21,040 nt of DNA from Betaproteobacteria bacterium (GCA_025353085.1 JANXRI010000181.1:1-21040), one strand, 5' to 3'. Counted from the first letter of the stretch, positions 5,695 to 13,486 are shown. Notes: generated by a model from the letters alone, not told the origin. Made by a program: numbers and translations.

Positions 5695-8109
5695 ATGAAA
5701 ACGAGCGTTATTGAAATGCGCGATATGCTTTCTGTATTGAGCGTGGACGAAGTGGAAAAGCGAATCGGTGAGGTGCCGGGTGTCGAAAGCGCGACGGTCA
5801 ATTACGCTACAAAAAACGCCACGGTGCGCTATGACGAAACCCTGCTCGAAGGCGCCGATATCAAGGTAATCGCTTATCAACGCGGGCAGAAATCCGCGGA
5901 CGAACCCGCTCACGTGAGCGAAATCAAGCCAGCACACAAGCATGCTGTAGAACCAACGCCGGAAGCCGCGCCGGCCGCCACTTCGGCACACGGCGCGCAG
6001 CCCGCCATGTCAGCGGATATGGCGCATGAAATGGGTCACGATGGCGAGGACCTGTTGGCCATGGTTCGCGATATGCGCAACCGTTTCTGGATCTGTCTTA
6101 TCTTCACCGTGCCGATCTTTGTTTACGCACCGATGGGAGGTATGTTTGAGCCGCCGGCACCGCCGTTCGGGCTTGAGCTAAATCTGTGGTTGTTTTTTTT
6201 CGCCAGCGCCGCGGTGCTCTATCCGAGTTGGCCATTCTTCGTCTCCGCCTGGCGCGCGCTCAGGAAGGGCGTCCTGGGCATGGCGGCGCTGATCGTGTTG
6301 AGCGTGGGTACCGGGTATCTCTTCAGTGTCGTCACTACGTTTTTCTTCAAGGAAGCCGGCCAGTTCTTCGAAGCCGTCGCCGTCCTGCTGGTTTTCATTC
6401 TGCTTGGGCACTGGCTGGAAATGCGCGCTCGCGCGGGCGCCTCGTCCGCCATCCAGGCGCTGATGAATCTCACTCCGGCGAAGGCTGCGGTTATTCGCAA
6501 CGGCGCCGAGACTGAAGTTCCCACCGCGGAGGTGTTGGCGGGCGAGATTGTCGTGATGCGCCCGGGCGGCAAAATTCCGGTCGACGGCACGGTGGAGACC
6601 GGCGAATCACTGGTCGACGAGTCCATGCTCACCGGCGAGTCGATGCCGGTGCAAAAGGGGCCAGGCGCCACGGTGATCGGCGCGACGATCAACAAGAGCG
6701 GCAGTTTTCGCTACAAGGCGACGAAGGTCGGGGCCGACTCAGCGCTGGCGCAGATCGTAAAACTGGTGCAGGAGGCGCAGAACTCGAAAGCGCCGGCGCA
6801 ACTCCTGGCCGACAAGGCCGCGCAATGGCTGGTGATTGTCGCAATCGTCATCGGTCTCGCAACCTTTGCGGTGTGGTTCTGGTGGATCGGCGAGCCGCTG
6901 CTGTTCGCGGTGACCATGACCATCACGGTCTTCGTGATCGCCTGCCCGGATGCATTGGGACTCGCGACGCCGATGGCGGTCATGGTGAGTACCGGCCTGG
7001 GCGCAATGAACGGCATTCTGTTCAAGAACGCCTCGGCGCTCGAAGACGCCACCAAGCTCAACGTCATCGTCTTCGACAAGACCGGCACGCTTACCGTCGG
7101 CCAGCCCGAGGTCGTGGAAATCGTGACGGCAGACGGGGTCACTGAAAACGTGGTGCTGACCGCCGCCGCCGCCGTGGAACAGGGCTCCCAACATCCGCTG
7201 GCGCAGGCAATCCTGCGCCGGTCAGCGAACCTTACCGTCGTAGCACCAAGCGGCTTCGAAAGTCTCGACGGCATGGGCGCGCGCGCCGAGACCGCTGGCG
7301 GAACGGTATTCCTCGGCAACCGGTTACTGATGGATACGCAAAAGCTCGCGCTCAGTTCCCTGGAGGCCGCAGCTACCCGTCTGCAGGGCGACGGCCGCAC
7401 CGTGGTCCATGTGTCGCAGGCCGCGCGCGTGATTGGACTCATCGCCATCGCCGATGCGATCAGGCCAACCTCCAGGGCAGCGGTGGCAAAGCTGCGCGAA
7501 CGCGGCCTCGAAGTGGTGATGCTGACCGGTGACAACGCGGCCACCGCCAAGCGCATCGCCGCGGATATTGGCATCGACAGCGTATTGGCCGACGTGCTGC
7601 CGGCGCAGAAGGCCGCGAAGGTGAAGGAACTGCAGGCCACCGGGAAGAAAGTCGGGATGGTGGGCGATGGCGTCAACGACGCGCCGGCATTGACCCAGGC
7701 TGACGTGGGGTTTGCCATTGGCGCCGGCACCGATGTCGCGATGGAAAGCGCCGATGTCGTGCTGATGAAGAGCGATCCGTATGACATTGTCGGCGCGATC
7801 GAGCTGTCGCGCGCAACGTTGCGCAAGATGCACCAGAATCTCTATTGGGCGGTGGGCTACAACACGCTCGCGTTCCCGCTCGCTGCGGGTGTGTTGTACC
7901 CGTTCGTACTGAGTCCGGAGATCGCTGCACTGTCGATGTCAGGCAGTACTCTCATCGTGGCGATCAATGCGCTGTTGCTGAAGCGCACCAGACTCGCGGG
8001 CATCCGTCAGCCGGGCAAGACAGCGATACCCGACGTGAAGACCACGCCGAAGCTAAGTGCGGCACCTGCCGTAGCGGCAGCCACAGAACCGGTTAAGGCA
8101 CATGCTTGA
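5695..8109 (+). CDS. P1B-type heavy-metal ATPase with CPD motif (CopB-like features)
   Basis: The 804-residue inner-membrane ATPase has every catalytic P-type motif: TGES (313-316), DKTGT with phosphorylated Asp461, the P1B HP dipeptide (500-501) and GDGVND (657-662). The transmembrane metal motif is CPD (417-419) in ACPDALGLATP, where Cu(I) pumps have CPC and CopB-type pumps CPH. The last helices carry YN (722-723) and MSGST (748-752); MSxST is the CopB (P1B-3) pattern. Residues 5-65 resemble an HMA fold (VEKRIGEVPGVESATVNY) but have no CxxC or any Cys. The linker (66-128) is rich in His, Met and Ala. Export of copper or a related cation is likely; exact metal and oxidation state are unknown. 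The start at ATG 5695 has AAGGAAG upstream. Confidence 0.94.
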   Translation: MKTSVIEMRDMLSVLSVDEVEKRIGEVPGVESATVNYATKNATVRYDETLLEGADIKVIAYQRGQKSADEPAHVSEIKPAHKHAVEPTPEAAPAATSAHGAQPAMSADMAHEMGHDGEDLLAMVRDMRNRFWICLIFTVPIFVYAPMGGMFEPPAPPFGLELNLWLFFFASAAVLYPSWPFFVSAWRALRKGVLGMAALIVLSVGTGYLFSVVTTFFFKEAGQFFEAVAVLLVFILLGHWLEMRARAGASSAIQALMNLTPAKAAVIRNGAETEVPTAEVLAGEIVVMRPGGKIPVDGTVETGESLVDESMLTGESMPVQKGPGATVIGATINKSGSFRYKATKVGADSALAQIVKLVQEAQNSKAPAQLLADKAAQWLVIVAIVIGLATFAVWFWWIGEPLLFAVTMTITVFVIACPDALGLATPMAVMVSTGLGAMNGILFKNASALEDATKLNVIVFDKTGTLTVGQPEVVEIVTADGVTENVVLTAAAAVEQGSQHPLAQAILRRSANLTVVAPSGFESLDGMGARAETAGGTVFLGNRLLMDTQKLALSSLEAAATRLQGDGRTVVHVSQAARVIGLIAIADAIRPTSRAAVAKLRERGLEVVMLTGDNAATAKRIAADIGIDSVLADVLPAQKAAKVKELQATGKKVGMVGDGVNDAPALTQADVGFAIGAGTDVAMESADVVLMKSDPYDIVGAIELSRATLRKMHQNLYWAVGYNTLAFPLAAGVLYPFVLSPEIAALSMSGSTLIVAINALLLKRTRLAGIRQPGKTAIPDVKTTPKLSAAPAVAAATEPVKAHA

Positions 8110-8130
8110 TCGCCCACGAAAGGAGCGGAC

Positions 8131-8640
8131 ATGACCGGTGGTCGCTACCCGCTTCATCACCGCAGCCATGTCGATGTCGCCATCGACGCGCACAGCCTCT
8201 TTGCACATCTTGACGACCACCGCCGGTTAGCCGCCCATATGGAGAAGCGCTCGTTGATGATGGCCGGCGCCACCATGCGAGTCGAGACGGACGCACTGAA
8301 GGGACAGACCGTAGGATCGGTGATGCGTATTACTGGACGCGTGCTCGGGGTGGATCTTATGGTCGAAGAAGTCGTCACGGAACGAGTTCCTCCATTGCGC
8401 AAGACCTGGGAGACCCGCGGCGAGCCGCGATTGCTGGTGATCGGCGCTTATCGCATGGGCTTTACTATTTCTCCACACGGAAATCGCTCGCGCCTGGTAG
8501 TGTTCATCGACTACGGGCTTCCGCCACGCGGCTTTGGCCACTGGCTCGCGCTGCTTTTTGGTCGGGCCTACGCGGCCTGGTGCACTCGTCGCATGGCCAC
8601 CGATGCGGCGGCGGCGATTGCTGTCGGTGCAGCGTCATGA
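8131..8640 (+). CDS. SRPBCC (polyketide cyclase/START-like) family protein
   Basis: A 169-residue protein with the look of a START/SRPBCC fold: HHRSHVDVAIDAHSLFAHLDDHRRLAAHM at the start, a central strand-rich region (GSVMRITGRVLGVDLMVEEVV) and a C-terminal helix. This superfamily binds hydrophobic ligands in a deep cavity; the ligand here is unknown. ATG 8131 follows a strong AAAGGAG, 21 bases after the CPD ATPase gene. The stop overlaps the MFS start as ATGA, so it is translationally linked to the transporter and may handle the same compound or a membrane lipid. That link is inference. Confidence 0.74.
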   Translation: MTGGRYPLHHRSHVDVAIDAHSLFAHLDDHRRLAAHMEKRSLMMAGATMRVETDALKGQTVGSVMRITGRVLGVDLMVEEVVTERVPPLRKTWETRGEPRLLVIGAYRMGFTISPHGNRSRLVVFIDYGLPPRGFGHWLALLFGRAYAAWCTRRMATDAAAAIAVGAAS

Positions 8641-9884
8641 ACGCTCGCAGTTTTCATGCCACTATGGCCGCGCTCATGCTCGCCGTCTTCACGGTGTCGG
8701 TCGGTTTTGGCGTGGTGCTTCCGCTGCTGCCCTACCTGATCGAGCGGCTGTTGGGAGTCGAGGTGGATGTTGCACGAGTTTCCCGCCATACGGGACTACT
8801 GACCGCTGTGTATACCCTTTCGCTTTTTCTGTTCGCTCCCATGTGGGGCCGGTTGTCTGATCGACATGGCGCGCGTGGCGTGCTGCTGCTTGGGCTCCTT
8901 GGCTTCGGCGTAACAATGCTCGTCTTCGCGTTCGTCGAGAGTCTCGCCGCGATTTACGCCGAGCGCTTCTTGAGCGGCCTGTTCGCCGCAGCAGTGACGC
9001 CCGTGGCGGCGGCTGCGATCGGCAACTTCACTACAACCGAGCAGGAGCGCGCACGCCGGCTTGCATACGTCAGCATGGCCGGCATCGCCGGTTTCCTGCT
9101 CGGACCAATGCTGGGTGTGTTCATTACGCGCTTTGCAACAAATTTCTTAACCCTCTCCATGCCGGCCGGATCGGTCGCGATTCCGCTTGCGGCGACCGCA
9201 TTGCTCGCCTTTCTCGTAGCCTCCGTTGTCGCGGTTGCCGTGCCGAGTGGCGACGGACACGACCGGTTAAAGGGGACGACGGGCGCGGCGGTTGAGAACA
9301 CAGCATGGCTCGTGCCTAAACTGCTCATTCTCACTTTTATCGTCTCCGCTGGCGTCGGCGTGTTTGAAGTCGGGCTTGCACTGCGCGGCAAGCAGGAACT
9401 CGGCTTGAGCCCGTATCAGATCGCGCTGATGTTTACCGAATGCAGCCTGGTCATGTTTGTGATGCAGGCGATCGTATTTTTTTGGTTTAAGCCGGACGCA
9501 ACCCGCTGGTTCATCGCGCCCGCGCTTGCCGTACTTGCGGCCGGATTGTTCCTCGTACCGCGGGCATCTGATTTTACGTTGATGCTGGTCGTGATCGGTG
9601 CGATCGCCGCCAGTGCCGGCATCCTCTCGCCTATCCTGACCTATTGGATTTCGGCGAAAGCCGGGAGCGCGCAGGGTTGGGAGCTTGGTAAGCAGACGGC
9701 AGCCGCCAGCCTGGGCGTCACTGTGGGATCTGCGGCAGGCGGGATCCTGTTCAATGCCGCCTTTCTGCCAGGGGCCTCTTTCGTTATCACTGCGGGTCTC
9801 ACTGCTCTGGGCTTTCTGCTAAGCCTTGGGTTGCCGTATTTGCTTGTGCACCGCAATTCGTCCGCGCGCCTGTTGACAGCATGA
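8637..9884 (+). CDS. Major facilitator superfamily transporter
   Basis: A 415-residue protein with about 12 hydrophobic segments, normal for MFS. The loop between helices 2 and 3 carries motif A of the drug:H+ antiporter group (GRLSDRHGARG, residues 71-81). The second half starts with a less hydrophobic loop (about 203-225) and ends in a short basic tail. The layout resembles TetA/multidrug exporters, but the substrate cannot be assigned. The start at ATG 8637 overlaps the previous stop (ATGA); the ORF is open further upstream, but that part is out-of-frame SRPBCC sequence. The stop overlaps the next ATG in the same way. Confidence 0.9.
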   Translation: MNARSFHATMAALMLAVFTVSVGFGVVLPLLPYLIERLLGVEVDVARVSRHTGLLTAVYTLSLFLFAPMWGRLSDRHGARGVLLLGLLGFGVTMLVFAFVESLAAIYAERFLSGLFAAAVTPVAAAAIGNFTTTEQERARRLAYVSMAGIAGFLLGPMLGVFITRFATNFLTLSMPAGSVAIPLAATALLAFLVASVVAVAVPSGDGHDRLKGTTGAAVENTAWLVPKLLILTFIVSAGVGVFEVGLALRGKQELGLSPYQIALMFTECSLVMFVMQAIVFFWFKPDATRWFIAPALAVLAAGLFLVPRASDFTLMLVVIGAIAASAGILSPILTYWISAKAGSAQGWELGKQTAAASLGVTVGSAAGGILFNAAFLPGASFVITAGLTALGFLLSLGLPYLLVHRNSSARLLTA

Positions 9885-10099
9885 CCGCACAAACAAGTAG
9901 TCAATCGGGTTTCACGCCAAATCAATTGTGGCGCATGCATCGGCCCGCGGTACGGCTTACGGGCGCTGATCGCGTAGGCGCATCAATTTCTTTATCTACA
10001 TCACCGTTCATCTCAGTATGGTGCTTCTTTGCAGCTGTATTGAGCGGGGTCGTCTATTTGCACTTTCATACTCGCGATCGTCATTGGGTGCCGGCATGA
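9881..10099 (+). CDS. Doubtful small ORF, possibly a frameshifted membrane-protein gene
   Basis: The 72-residue ORF begins and ends in ATGA overlaps with both neighbours, which argues that a gene belongs here. Its last 25 residues read as a membrane helix and tail (AAVLSGVVYLHFHTRDRHWV). The middle is odd in this frame: a Ser/Thr-rich run using rare codons (tta, tca, tct, aca). The third frame at about 9980-10035 reads RINFFIYITVHLSMVLL with GC-rich third positions typical of the neighbours and resembles a 2TM-type membrane helix. A pair of compensating frameshifts, or decay, is plausible. I do not recognise a family. Confidence 0.38.
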   Translation: MTAQTSSQSGFTPNQLWRMHRPAVRLTGADRVGASISLSTSPFISVWCFFAAVLSGVVYLHFHTRDRHWVPA

Positions 10100-10590
10100 C
10101 CTTCGACCGGTTTGGTAGGGCAGGGATAGGAAGCCACCCGCACTATTGGCGCATTCTAAGAGCGGTCGTCCGATGGGCTGCGCTGTCGCTTGTCCTGAAT
10201 CTGGGTTGGGAGGTCATACAGTTGCCGCTTTATACGATTCCGACGGCGCAATCCATGGCCCAGATCGTCTATGTCGTTGCGCATTGCACAGCGGGTGATG
10301 CCATGATTGCCGCGATCACCTTTGCGATTGCATCCTCGGTGCTTCGCGATTCAGATTGGCCGCTCGCCGATCCCTGGCGCGGCGTGGCTATTGTCACGTT
10401 GCTCGGCGTGGCATACACAGGCTACAGCGAGTGGCGCAATGTGTATCAGGCGGGTTATTGGGGTTACTCCTCAAGCATGCCGCTGGTTTTCGGCGTGGGT
10501 CTGGCACCCTTGTTGCAATGGATATTCATCCCGGCCGCAGCGGTTTTAATTCTCCGGGCCCAACGCACCAGACTCGCAAACCTCAATTAA
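10096..10590 (+). CDS. Uncharacterised polytopic membrane protein
   Basis: A 164-residue protein with about four membrane segments. Conserved-looking features are NLGWEVIQLPLYTIPT in the first helix, AHCTAGDAMIAA in the second, YTGYSEWRNVYQAGYWGYSSSMPL between helices, and GLAPLLQWIFIP in the last. I associate this pattern with an unnamed bacterial membrane family; no enzymatic role is known to me. ATG 10096 is chosen because it overlaps the previous stop (ATGA) and begins just before a basic N-terminus; the ORF is open upstream to 10018, but those residues belong to the doubtful small ORF's region. It is followed 13 bases later by the YHS gene. Confidence 0.72.
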   Translation: MTFDRFGRAGIGSHPHYWRILRAVVRWAALSLVLNLGWEVIQLPLYTIPTAQSMAQIVYVVAHCTAGDAMIAAITFAIASSVLRDSDWPLADPWRGVAIVTLLGVAYTGYSEWRNVYQAGYWGYSSSMPLVFGVGLAPLLQWIFIPAAAVLILRAQRTRLANLN

Positions 10591-10603
10591 TGAAAGGTGA
10601 ATT

Positions 10604-10942
10604 ATGGATACCGAAAGTCTGAAGCCAATGTTGTCAATTCTGATCTGGGGCGGATTGTTCTTCCTCATGATGCGCTTCGGCTGCGGGGCACACATGATGG
10701 GCGGACACGGCCGTCATGGCGGACATGATGCCGGCGGAGGCGCGACCGACAAGGAGACCAAAGACCCGGTGTGCGGAATGGCGGTCGACCGGCAAAAATC
10801 CACTGCCGCCAGCACCTATGCCGGTAAGACCTATTATTTCTGTTCCATTACCTGTCGCGACAAATTCGAAGGCGAGCCTGAGAAATATGCGAGTGGCGCG
10901 TCGCGCGAAGAGCCGCAACCGGGAGGACAGCATCATGGGTAA
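10604..10942 (+). CDS. Membrane-anchored YHS-domain protein
   Basis: A 112-residue protein. Residues 8-24 form one membrane helix (MLSILIWGGLFFLMMRF), followed by a His/Gly/Met-rich linker (HMMGGHGRHGGHDAGG). Residues 54-97 are a YHS domain, DPVCGMAVD ... YYFCSITCRDKF, with metal-ligand-type Cys57, Cys80 and Cys84. YHS domains occur with copper transporters and are thought to bind metal. The same domain type forms the N-terminus of the CPC ATPase at 18316. ATG 10604 has AAAGGTGA upstream. Its end overlaps the next gene by 8 bases. A role as a metal donor at the membrane is inference. Confidence 0.86.
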   Translation: MDTESLKPMLSILIWGGLFFLMMRFGCGAHMMGGHGRHGGHDAGGGATDKETKDPVCGMAVDRQKSTAASTYAGKTYYFCSITCRDKFEGEPEKYASGASREEPQPGGQHHG

Positions 10943-11183
10943 GCTCTATTGGCGTGATGTTGGGCTCGCGATGGGGTCGTTTCTGGCAGTTACTTATGTA
11001 TTTTGCGTCGGCTACGATCTTGTCTTCGACCAGCGCATGTACGAAACGTGGCTGAAGCTGCTGCCGGGTTTCGCGTGGATCACATTACCAAGCTTCCTGC
11101 TCGGCCTGGTGGAGACATTTCTATATGGCATCTATTTCGGTCTTGTATTTGCCCCGCTATACAATTTTTTTCGCAGTAAATAA
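10935..11183 (+). CDS. DUF5676-like small membrane protein
   Basis: An 82-residue protein with two membrane segments (about 10-28 and 44-76), starting MGKLYWRDVGLAMGSF and ending GLVFAPLYNFFRSK. The pattern of a first helix, a short loop with a Leu-Pro-Gly turn, and a second helix ending YNFF fits the DUF5676 family found beside YHS and copper genes; function unknown. ATG 10935 follows GGGAGGA in the end of the YHS gene, which it overlaps by 8 bases, so the two are probably translated together. The family call rests on general resemblance. Confidence 0.68.
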   Translation: MGKLYWRDVGLAMGSFLAVTYVFCVGYDLVFDQRMYETWLKLLPGFAWITLPSFLLGLVETFLYGIYFGLVFAPLYNFFRSK

Positions 11184-11243
11184 CGATATGAAATAGCGGT
11201 ATCACGCGAAATTGTTCGACGGAAAAATGTAGGGAGAACGAGT

Positions 11244-11294
11244 ATGAAGAAACCGAGTTCCTCCAATACAACGGCGAAATCAGACCACGCATAA
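11244..11294 (+). CDS. Possible micro-ORF or leader peptide, 16 residues
   Basis: ATG 11244 lies behind a strong ribosome site (AGGGAGAACG) and opens a 17-codon ORF, MKKPSSSNTTAKSDHA. It is hydrophilic with no motif. It ends 13 bases before the next gene, so it could be a translated leader that helps initiate that gene, or the stub of a truncated gene whose start survives. Nothing else supports it. Confidence 0.25.
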   Translation: MKKPSSSNTTAKSDHA

Positions 11295-11307
11295 ATCAGC
11301 ATTCAAT

Positions 11308-12003
11308 ATGGCCTACCACTACGTCTGGCTGATCTGGTCGAGCGCGTTCCTGTTGCCTTGGATCGTGCTCTATTGGGCCTTCCCTCCAAACCGCAAAGCC
11401 ATGTGGTGGGCAAGCGTTGTTATGGCGCCGGTCGGACTGACCCAGGCGATGTTCGTGCCCGAGTACTGGAACCCGCCGAGCCTCTTCGAACTCGCTGCGC
11501 GCACCGGGTTCGATATTGAGAGCATTATTTTCAGCTTCGCAGTCGGCGGCATAGCGGCCGTAACATACAACGCCATCACTCGCCGCCAGCTTGCTCCCGT
11601 GCCAGCGCAGGAACGGCATCGCGCCCGTCACCGTTTGCACAATCTCGCTCTCGCCAGTCCGTTTATCCTGTTCGCGGCGTTTTACTTCCTGCCGTGGAAC
11701 CCGATCTACGCCGGCTTGGCGGCAATGGTGCTGGGAGCAATTGCGGCTGTCGCTTGCCGGCCCGATCTCCTGCCAAACACGCTGATGGGTGGCGCGCTGT
11801 TTCTCGCGATTTACACGGTTTTCCTGGCGGGGCTTAAATGGTCGGCGCCGGGTTACATCGAGCAGGTCTGGAATCTTAAGGCGTTGAGCGGCGTTCTCAT
11901 TTACGGCCTGCCTTTGGAGGAACTGCTATGGGGATTTTCTTTTGGTCTCGTCTGGACAGGAATATATGAACACTACACATGGAATCGCAGTGTCGCAGGC
12001 TAG
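11308..12003 (+). CDS. Lycopene cyclase domain-like membrane protein
   Basis: A 231-residue protein with about seven hydrophobic segments in two similar halves. The second half has YGLPLEELLWGFSFGLVW (PLEE at 202-205), close to the PxEE signature of heterodimeric CrtYc/CrtYd-type lycopene cyclases; the first half has GFDIESIIFSFAVGG in the corresponding place, with only one acidic residue (Glu71) followed by Ser. In this family the acidic residues are thought to matter for cyclisation. No other carotenoid gene is in the window, so this may be a non-carotenoid relative. ATG 11308 has no strong ribosome site, but the helix-first start is natural. The end overlaps the next gene by 38 bases. Confidence 0.62.
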   Translation: MAYHYVWLIWSSAFLLPWIVLYWAFPPNRKAMWWASVVMAPVGLTQAMFVPEYWNPPSLFELAARTGFDIESIIFSFAVGGIAAVTYNAITRRQLAPVPAQERHRARHRLHNLALASPFILFAAFYFLPWNPIYAGLAAMVLGAIAAVACRPDLLPNTLMGGALFLAIYTVFLAGLKWSAPGYIEQVWNLKALSGVLIYGLPLEELLWGFSFGLVWTGIYEHYTWNRSVAG

Positions 12004-12490
12004 TCGTCGCACGGGTTTCGCAATCGCCGCCGGGCAACTGATGGTCGCGCTCTTCGTGCTCGCGTTCACGTTTGGTGCGGCGCGCGCCGCAGATCTCAAT
12101 CCCGAACAGCCAATACGCTTCGACGGCCTGGAGATTTTCTTCGGCTTCATTCCCGCCGAGATCCTGCGCGGCCATCCACGCGAGCATGAGGAACAAACCA
12201 TGCATGGCGGAGTGCCGCGCGGCAAGGGCGTGCATCATCTGCTCGTCGCTGTCTTTGATGCGAAGACCCGCGCGCGGATTGCCGATGCCGTCATCACGGG
12301 CAGTGTCACCAAGGTCGGCATGGCAACCCAAAACCAGAAACTCGAAGCGATGTCGTTCGGCGGCGCCGTGAGCTATGGCAATTATTTTGCGATGTCCGAT
12401 CAGGGGCCTTACGATATCGTGGTTAATGTGCGGCGCCCCGGTGACAGTAAAACCGCCACGGCGCATTTTCAGTACTGGCATCCGCGTTGA
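11966..12490 (+). CDS. Small exported protein, unknown family
   Basis: A 174-residue protein with a long signal peptide (hydrophobic core about 25-42, cleavage likely after GAARA). The mature part is about 125 residues, probably beta-rich: DLNPEQPIRFDGLEIFFG, PRGKGVHHLLVAVFDAKTRARIADAVI, and DQGPYDIVVNVRRPGDSKTATAHFQYWHPR. The order of a strand, a DAKTRxxIxDA-type turn and a final hydrophobic strand recalls small periplasmic FixH/YtkA-like beta-sandwich domains, which is a weak resemblance. Several His residues (HPREHEEQTMHGG, HH) could bind metal. ATG 11966 has AGGAAT upstream and lies inside the lycopene-cyclase-like gene, so translation is probably coupled. An in-frame GTG at 11942 is an alternative. 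Confidence 0.75.
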   Translation: MNTTHGIAVSQASRRTGFAIAAGQLMVALFVLAFTFGAARAADLNPEQPIRFDGLEIFFGFIPAEILRGHPREHEEQTMHGGVPRGKGVHHLLVAVFDAKTRARIADAVITGSVTKVGMATQNQKLEAMSFGGAVSYGNYFAMSDQGPYDIVVNVRRPGDSKTATAHFQYWHPR

Positions 12491-12606
12491 GTAATACCGG
12501 TGGCTACGCGACGTGACAGCAAGCGGGTCTTTTTCGGCATTTCGAGCAAAGAAGCGTCGGCCGTGATACATCACCAGAAATTCTGCGCTCCCTTTAACAG
12601 GAGAAA

Positions 12607-13038
12607 ATGATGATTGACTTGGAACACTTCACCCCATGGTCATCGCTGGCAGGTGGACTGTTGATCGGCGTCGCGACAGCGATGTTCCTGCTATTCAACG
12701 GAAGGATTGCCGGTATCAGCGGCATCGTGGGCGGACTACTGCGGCCCATTGCCGGCGATATCGGGTGGCGGATTGCGTTTGTAGCGGGTTTGGCCGGCGC
12801 GCCTCTCGTTTATGGACTTGCCGCGGGTTTGCCCTTGGTGCACGTCGATGCCGATATCGCCACGCTGGTCGTTGCGGGTCTGCTGGTCGGTCTCGGCACC
12901 CGCTATGGCTCAGGCTGCACCAGTGGGCATGGTGTATGCGGCCTCTCACAGCTCTCACCCCGTTCCGTGGCCGCTACTGCCGCATTCATGCTGGCCGGCT
13001 TTGTCACGGTATTCATCGTTCGTCATTTGATAGTCTAA
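12607..13038 (+). CDS. YeeE/YedE family membrane protein (first of pair)
   Basis: A 143-residue protein with about four membrane segments and the YeeE/YedE signature GSGCTSGHGVCGL (101-113), whose Cys residues in related proteins guide thiosulfate or other sulfur species through the membrane. In split systems like this one, two half-size proteins together replace the single long transporter. Start is at ATG 12607 or the adjacent ATG 12610, behind ACAGGAGAA. The partner starts 10 bases after its stop. Sulfur-compound uptake is the likely role; the exact substrate is not readable. Confidence 0.9.
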   Translation: MMIDLEHFTPWSSLAGGLLIGVATAMFLLFNGRIAGISGIVGGLLRPIAGDIGWRIAFVAGLAGAPLVYGLAAGLPLVHVDADIATLVVAGLLVGLGTRYGSGCTSGHGVCGLSQLSPRSVAATAAFMLAGFVTVFIVRHLIV

Positions 13039-13048
13039 GGAGAGCATC

Positions 13049-13486
13049 GTGCAATTGTTGATGGCATTACTCACCGGCTTGATCTTCGGTCTCGGCTTGA
13101 TCATTTCGGGCATGACCGATCCGTCGAAGGTGATCGGCTTTCTTGACCTCGCCGGCAAGTGGGATCCGTCACTGGCGTTTGTCATGGGCGGCGCGATTCT
13201 GGTCGGCCTGTTTGCATTTCGGTTTGCCGCGACGCGTAAACAAGCAATTCTCGGTGGTCCGATAAGGTTGACAACTATGCGACACATTGATCGCCGACTG
13301 GTTCTTGGCGCACTGGCGTTCGGTGCTGGCTGGGGTCTGGCCGGGTATTGTCCCGGTCCTGCTCTCGCGTCACTCGCAACAGGCGGTAGTAAGCCGCTCA
13401 TATTTACGATTGCCATGCTGGCGGGTATGGCAATTTTTGAAATCCGGGAAAGAATTACTCGGCTCGCCGCCAAGAAAGCTGCATAA
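13049..13486 (+). CDS. YeeE/YedE-like DUF6691 membrane protein (second of pair)
   Basis: A 145-residue protein with four membrane segments, starting MQLLMALLTGLIFGLGLIIS with the conserved GMTDPSKVIGFLD (21-33) and a second-half GYCPGPAL (99-106) carrying the conserved Cys. It is the usual partner of the short YeeE protein just upstream, and the two probably form one sulfur-species channel. The start is GTG 13049, after a strong AAGGAGAG; no ATG fits as well. The usual sulfur-stress neighbours (a persulfide dioxygenase or ArsR/BigR-type regulator) are absent from this window. Confidence 0.9.
   Translation: MQLLMALLTGLIFGLGLIISGMTDPSKVIGFLDLAGKWDPSLAFVMGGAILVGLFAFRFAATRKQAILGGPIRLTTMRHIDRRLVLGALAFGAGWGLAGYCPGPALASLATGGSKPLIFTIAMLAGMAIFEIRERITRLAAKKAA

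Noticed and set aside
6711..7826. 371-codon minus-strand ORF
   Set aside because: Antisense to the CPD ATPase, dominated by Ser/Ala/Thr, no recognisable motif.
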